Assembly (NCBI GenBank): GCA_031265535.1
Contig: JAISCO010000256.1
Span: 1-7,446 of the forward strand
Source of the DNA: Spirochaetaceae bacterium
Lineage (GTDB): Bacteria; Spirochaetota; Spirochaetia; Treponematales; Breznakiellaceae
Direction: 5' to 3'
Length of the DNA stretch: 7,446 nt
The position numbers and the translations under genes are program-made. Positions 5,402-7,446 of this stretch are shown piece after piece (position 1 is the stretch's first letter; each line of letters begins with the position of its first letter). The notes under the pieces were generated by a model that was not told the DNA's origin, did not search any database, and saw only the letters and a list, made by a program, of their open reading frames with translations.

Positions 5402-6166
5402 ATGGGCTGTATAAAAAAGCGCCGCTTATGTATTATTTTTTTGACAATTGTTTTTTCTGTAATGACTTTTCCGGCGGCTGCTCAGGAAAATGACGCGGAA
5501 CTTGACGAAACTGAGGAAATCGAAGACATTGCGATTGATGATATTGGATCAATTGATGGCGATATTGATGAATCAATTGATGATGGTATTGATGATGATA
5601 TCGAAGGCGGCGCGGATGACGAAAACGCGGGTATTCCTATCATGTCGAATTGGGACGGTATGCCGCTCACCGGATATACTCGCGGCGACCAGACTTTTAA
5701 TATAAGTCTTGGCGTTCTTTTGCCGCTTTTCTTTACCTCCGCCTCCGGAGATACTCTGGAAAACAAGCTGTCTGTCGGCGGGGTCGGCTCTCTTGCTTAC
5801 AATTATTTTCTGGATTCCCATATATTTTTAGGCGGTATATTGGCGGGAAGTTTTTCGCAAACACTAGGAAAAAACTTTTTGTATATGATACCGATAGCTT
5901 TTACGGCGGGGTATCAGTTTGTCTTTAGGCGTTTTGAATTTCCGCTTTCGCTGACGGTAGGCGGCATGACTGAGCAATATCTTACCTATAATGGCTACTG
6001 GCTTTTTTTAAAGCCTCAGGCATCCGGCTTTTTTAGGTTTAACAACGACTGGTCGTTTGGACTTAACGTCGCGTGGTGGCTTGCCCCGCAATGGACAAAC
6101 ATCCCTGAAAAAGACGCTGTTGGAAATTTTATGGAAATAACGCTTTCCGCGCGTTACCATTTTTAA
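5402..6166 (+). CDS. Predicted outer-membrane beta-barrel protein (OmpW-sized) with acidic linker
   Basis: From ATG 5402 the product is 254 residues. Residues 1-27 are a signal peptide: KKRR, a hydrophobic core (LCIIFLTIVFSVMTF) and PAAA before Gln, a signal peptidase I site. Residues about 30-75 are strongly acidic and repetitive in Ile-Asp pairs. The rest (about 80-254) alternates in beta-strand fashion, is rich in Gly and aromatics, and ends SARYHF; a terminal Phe is the usual barrel-assembly signal. About 175 residues suits an eight-stranded barrel. Treponema pallidum has OmpW-like barrels (TP0126, TP0733); I suspect a relative of TP0733, from memory. The reading frame is open back to GTG 5339, after an in-frame TGA at 5324. 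That GTG has AGGG six bases upstream but lies in a tandem repeat and would add 21 residues before the signal peptide, while ATG 5402 lacks a clear ribosome binding site. The lipoprotein gene follows after 10 bp. Confidence 0.83.
   Translation: MGCIKKRRLCIIFLTIVFSVMTFPAAAQENDAELDETEEIEDIAIDDIGSIDGDIDESIDDGIDDDIEGGADDENAGIPIMSNWDGMPLTGYTRGDQTFNISLGVLLPLFFTSASGDTLENKLSVGGVGSLAYNYFLDSHIFLGGILAGSFSQTLGKNFLYMIPIAFTAGYQFVFRRFEFPLSLTVGGMTEQYLTYNGYWLFLKPQASGFFRFNNDWSFGLNVAWWLAPQWTNIPEKDAVGNFMEITLSARYHF
5511..5625 (+). repeat. Coding repeat for an Ile-Asp/Glu-rich linker
   Basis: ATTGATGAT-like words recur, and TCAATTGATG appears twice (from 5549 and 5573), encoding runs such as IDDIGSIDGDIDESIDDGIDDDIE between signal peptide and barrel in the mature protein. 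Internal repeats of this sort can gain or lose units by slippage. The product is a highly acidic, probably flexible N-terminal extension. Confidence 0.7.
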
Positions 6167-6169
6167 GGA
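6165..6169 (+). promoter_or_regulatory. Ribosome binding site overlapping the upstream stop codon
   Basis: AAGGA begins inside the TAA stop of the barrel gene (6164-6166) and is seven bases before ATG 6177. This supports both the lipoprotein start and translational coupling of the two genes. Confidence 0.8.
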
Positions 6170-6176
6170 CTGCGTT

Positions 6177-7217
6177 ATGAAACAAATTATGAAACAAGTA
6201 CGATTAATTTTTATTTTGCTGATTTTTTTGTCGTCATGCGCTCAAGACCCCATATTCAATATGATTGCTAACGAGATAGAGCCTAAAGACCCCAAGATAA
6301 AAGGCTCGCCTTCAAAGCTGGTACGCTTTAACGATGATATTTATACAGCCAACGGTAAACTTTGGAAATACTCAGATTCAAACTGGTCTAGTATCGGCGC
6401 TCCGTCCAATATCTATGACATTGCCGCCGGAGGGAACGAGTTGTATCTTTTGAGCGTTAGCGGCAGCAATACCACGGTTTATAAGCTGGGCGGCGGTAGT
6501 ATATGGAATTCTACAGGGTATAATATGATTCAAGGTCTGTACAGCGATGGCGCAAAGCCTGACGCCCCTGTTTATGCCGGCGCCAAGAGAAGCAGTTCCG
6601 ACTCCAGTGATTACGCGATTCTTAAAATCACAGGTGATTCTTTCGAATTTGAGCTGGCTATAAACAGTCCGCTGGCCGGGGTAGCCGATTCATATTTTGC
6701 TACCGCGACAAGCGGTATATATAACCGCTCCACACTTACCCTTATTACGGGATCCCCCGTTTACTCTATCGCCGGTATAATTGATACAAAACCAGCAACA
6801 GAGGGAGTTATTGCTGTAACGGGTAACGGCAGAATATTGAAAGTTACCGCAAACAGCATAGAAGAAAAAACCGGTTCTTATCCGTCTTTTACCGGCGCTC
6901 TTGCTATTTATAAACGGGATGATATGAATACTCCCTTTTTATTACTTGGAAGCAAGAGCGGTATCTATGATTTGGGCTACCGTGAAATGAGCCTGGACGG
7001 AAATTTTGTGTTATCCAACCCCGGCGACAGCATTCCGTATTCAACTGTCTCTGACCGCGATAAATACCGGTCGACTCTGGCAAAATGCGCCGTTAATTCG
7101 CTGATACAAGTTCCCGATTCTACGGGAGGCCCTGATGGACTGCCAATCATTTTTGCTTCTACACAAAAAGACGGGCTCTGGTCATACCGAAACAATGAAT
7201 GGAACGCCGAAGAATAG
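6177..7217 (+). CDS. Lipoprotein with beta-propeller-like repeats
   Basis: A 346-residue protein with a lipoprotein signal peptide: basic start (KQIMKQVR), hydrophobic core, lipobox LSSC with the lipidated Cys at 21, mature start CAQDP. The mature part has spaced motifs of the form G-(L/I)-(W/Y)-x-Y followed by a Trp: KLWKYSDSNW (61-70), VYKLGGGSIW (101-110), SGIYNRS (179-185), SGIYDLGYR (261-269) and GLWSYRNNEW (333-342) at the C-terminus. Spacing and the strand-rich, Gly-rich segments between them suggest a beta-propeller with possible ring closure by the last blade. I do not recognise a named family or enzymatic residues. Being coupled to an outer-membrane barrel gene, it could sit on the outer membrane and partner that protein. 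A second ATG at codon 5 is possible, but the ribosome binding site fits the first. The stop is TAG, followed by a repeat cluster. Confidence 0.85.
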   Translation: MKQIMKQVRLIFILLIFLSSCAQDPIFNMIANEIEPKDPKIKGSPSKLVRFNDDIYTANGKLWKYSDSNWSSIGAPSNIYDIAAGGNELYLLSVSGSNTTVYKLGGGSIWNSTGYNMIQGLYSDGAKPDAPVYAGAKRSSSDSSDYAILKITGDSFEFELAINSPLAGVADSYFATATSGIYNRSTLTLITGSPVYSIAGIIDTKPATEGVIAVTGNGRILKVTANSIEEKTGSYPSFTGALAIYKRDDMNTPFLLLGSKSGIYDLGYREMSLDGNFVLSNPGDSIPYSTVSDRDKYRSTLAKCAVNSLIQVPDSTGGPDGLPIIFASTQKDGLWSYRNNEWNAEE

Positions 7218-7236
7218 CATCCCCGCCGTAAGTAGC

Positions 7237-7300
7237 GCAAATTTTGCGGCAAACAAGGCAAGCGCGCAAAATTTGCGGCAAAATTTGCGGCAAAATTTGC
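7237..7300. repeat. 12-bp-period palindromic repeat
   Basis: GCAAAATTTGC occurs at 7266-7276, 7278-7288 and 7290-7300; its complement is at 7237-7247. Each is a 5-bp inverted repeat around one base. Confidence 0.75.
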
Positions 7301-7356
7301 TGCGGGTATTAAGCCCCATTGCAAATGAACTTGAGAGTCGCAAATTCTCCAATTTT

Positions 7357-7379
7357 GTCGAATTTTCCGCAAATTCGAC
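7357..7379. repeat. 9-bp stem hairpin
   Basis: GTCGAATTT, loop TCCGC, AAATTCGAC. No T-run follows on the plus strand. It could still end transcription of the lipoprotein operon, but the evidence is weak. Confidence 0.5.
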
Positions 7380-7390
7380 GCTATATATGG
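7378..7390 (+). repeat. ACGCTATATATGG direct repeat, copy 2
   Basis: Identical over 13 bases to 66-78 at the other end of the window. Confidence 0.55.
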
Positions 7391-7401
7391 TATATGTATG
7401 A

Positions 7402-7433
7402 TTAAACATACGCTATGTATAGCGTATGTTTAA
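7402..7433. repeat. Perfect 14-bp stem with 4-base loop
   Basis: TTAAACATACGCTA, loop TGTA, TAGCGTATGTTTAA. It is the longest perfect inverted repeat I found here. The inner CGCTATGTATAGCG is a one-base-changed relative of the palindrome at 25-38. It may be a terminator-like hairpin, a protein site or part of a larger inverted element. Confidence 0.7.
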
Positions 7434-7446
7434 GAACTCGCGACTC

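Larger units (their letters stand above)
7218..7446. other. Repeat cluster downstream of the lipoprotein gene
   Basis: No gene seen. It holds one GCAAATTTTGC copy (7237-7247), three complementary copies GCAAAATTTGC at a 12-bp period (7266-7300), two hairpins (7357-7379 and 7402-7433), the second ACGCTATATATGG (7378-7390), and a GAGTCGC/GCGACTC pair (7335-7341 and 7440-7446) that may continue past the window. Confidence 0.6.

Noticed and set aside
6977..7372. 131-codon frame on the minus strand
   Set aside because: It overlaps the lipoprotein gene end and the short repeats, which produce the repeated NFAANFA residues.
7218..7446. Integron attC-like site
   Set aside because: The hairpins lack the paired RYYYAAC and GTTRRRY core sites and no integrase gene is seen.

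Overview
The window looks like chromosomal DNA of a treponeme-like spirochaete, an inference from gene types rather than a marker gene. The types are an outer-membrane beta-barrel protein ending in Phe, a lipoprotein with a relaxed spirochaetal-style lipobox (LSSC), a membrane-anchored GerMN protein, an AcuB-like CBS/ACT protein, and a family 1 solute-binding protein divergent from a YesL-like membrane protein. Base composition is intermediate, with AT-rich intergenic DNA. There is no rRNA, tRNA, transposase, integrase or CRISPR array. All six genes look intact.

Layout. 1-167: leader with CGCTATATA palindromes and one diverged copy of a palindromic repeat. 168-1001 (+): GerMN-domain protein. 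1079-1717 (-): CBS-CBS-ACT protein, convergent with it. 1718-2447: 730 bp without a convincing gene, holding a 29-bp tandem repeat (3.5 copies), several inverted repeats, a 7-bp-period array and a pyrimidine tract. 2448-3233 (-) and 3279-4574 (+): a divergent pair, a polytopic membrane protein and an ABC-type solute-binding protein, whose 45-bp gap holds a 13-bp palindrome. 4575-5401: about 830 bp of repeat-rich DNA. 5402-6166 and 6177-7217 (+): a two-gene operon, predicted OmpW-sized beta-barrel then lipoprotein. 7218-7446: a dense cluster of short palindromes and tandem repeats running off the window.

How the genes may work together. The solute-binding protein and YesL-like protein probably relate to sugar or oligosaccharide uptake, but no permease or ATPase gene lies here, so the binding protein is an orphan within this window. 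The beta-barrel and lipoprotein are 10 bp apart with the second ribosome binding site overlapping the first stop codon; they are probably co-translated and act together at the outer membrane. The GerMN and AcuB-like genes have no evident link to their neighbours.

The most unusual content is between the genes. A palindromic repeat occurs as a tandem array near 1786-1887 and as an inverted single copy near 107-127, differing by two substitutions that preserve base pairing. A 7-bp-period array occurs on both sides of the divergent pair in opposite orientations, with matching blocks in the same order. A CGCTAT palindrome family occurs at both ends of the window. I see no clear new multi-gene system; the repeat families are the best candidates for something undescribed.
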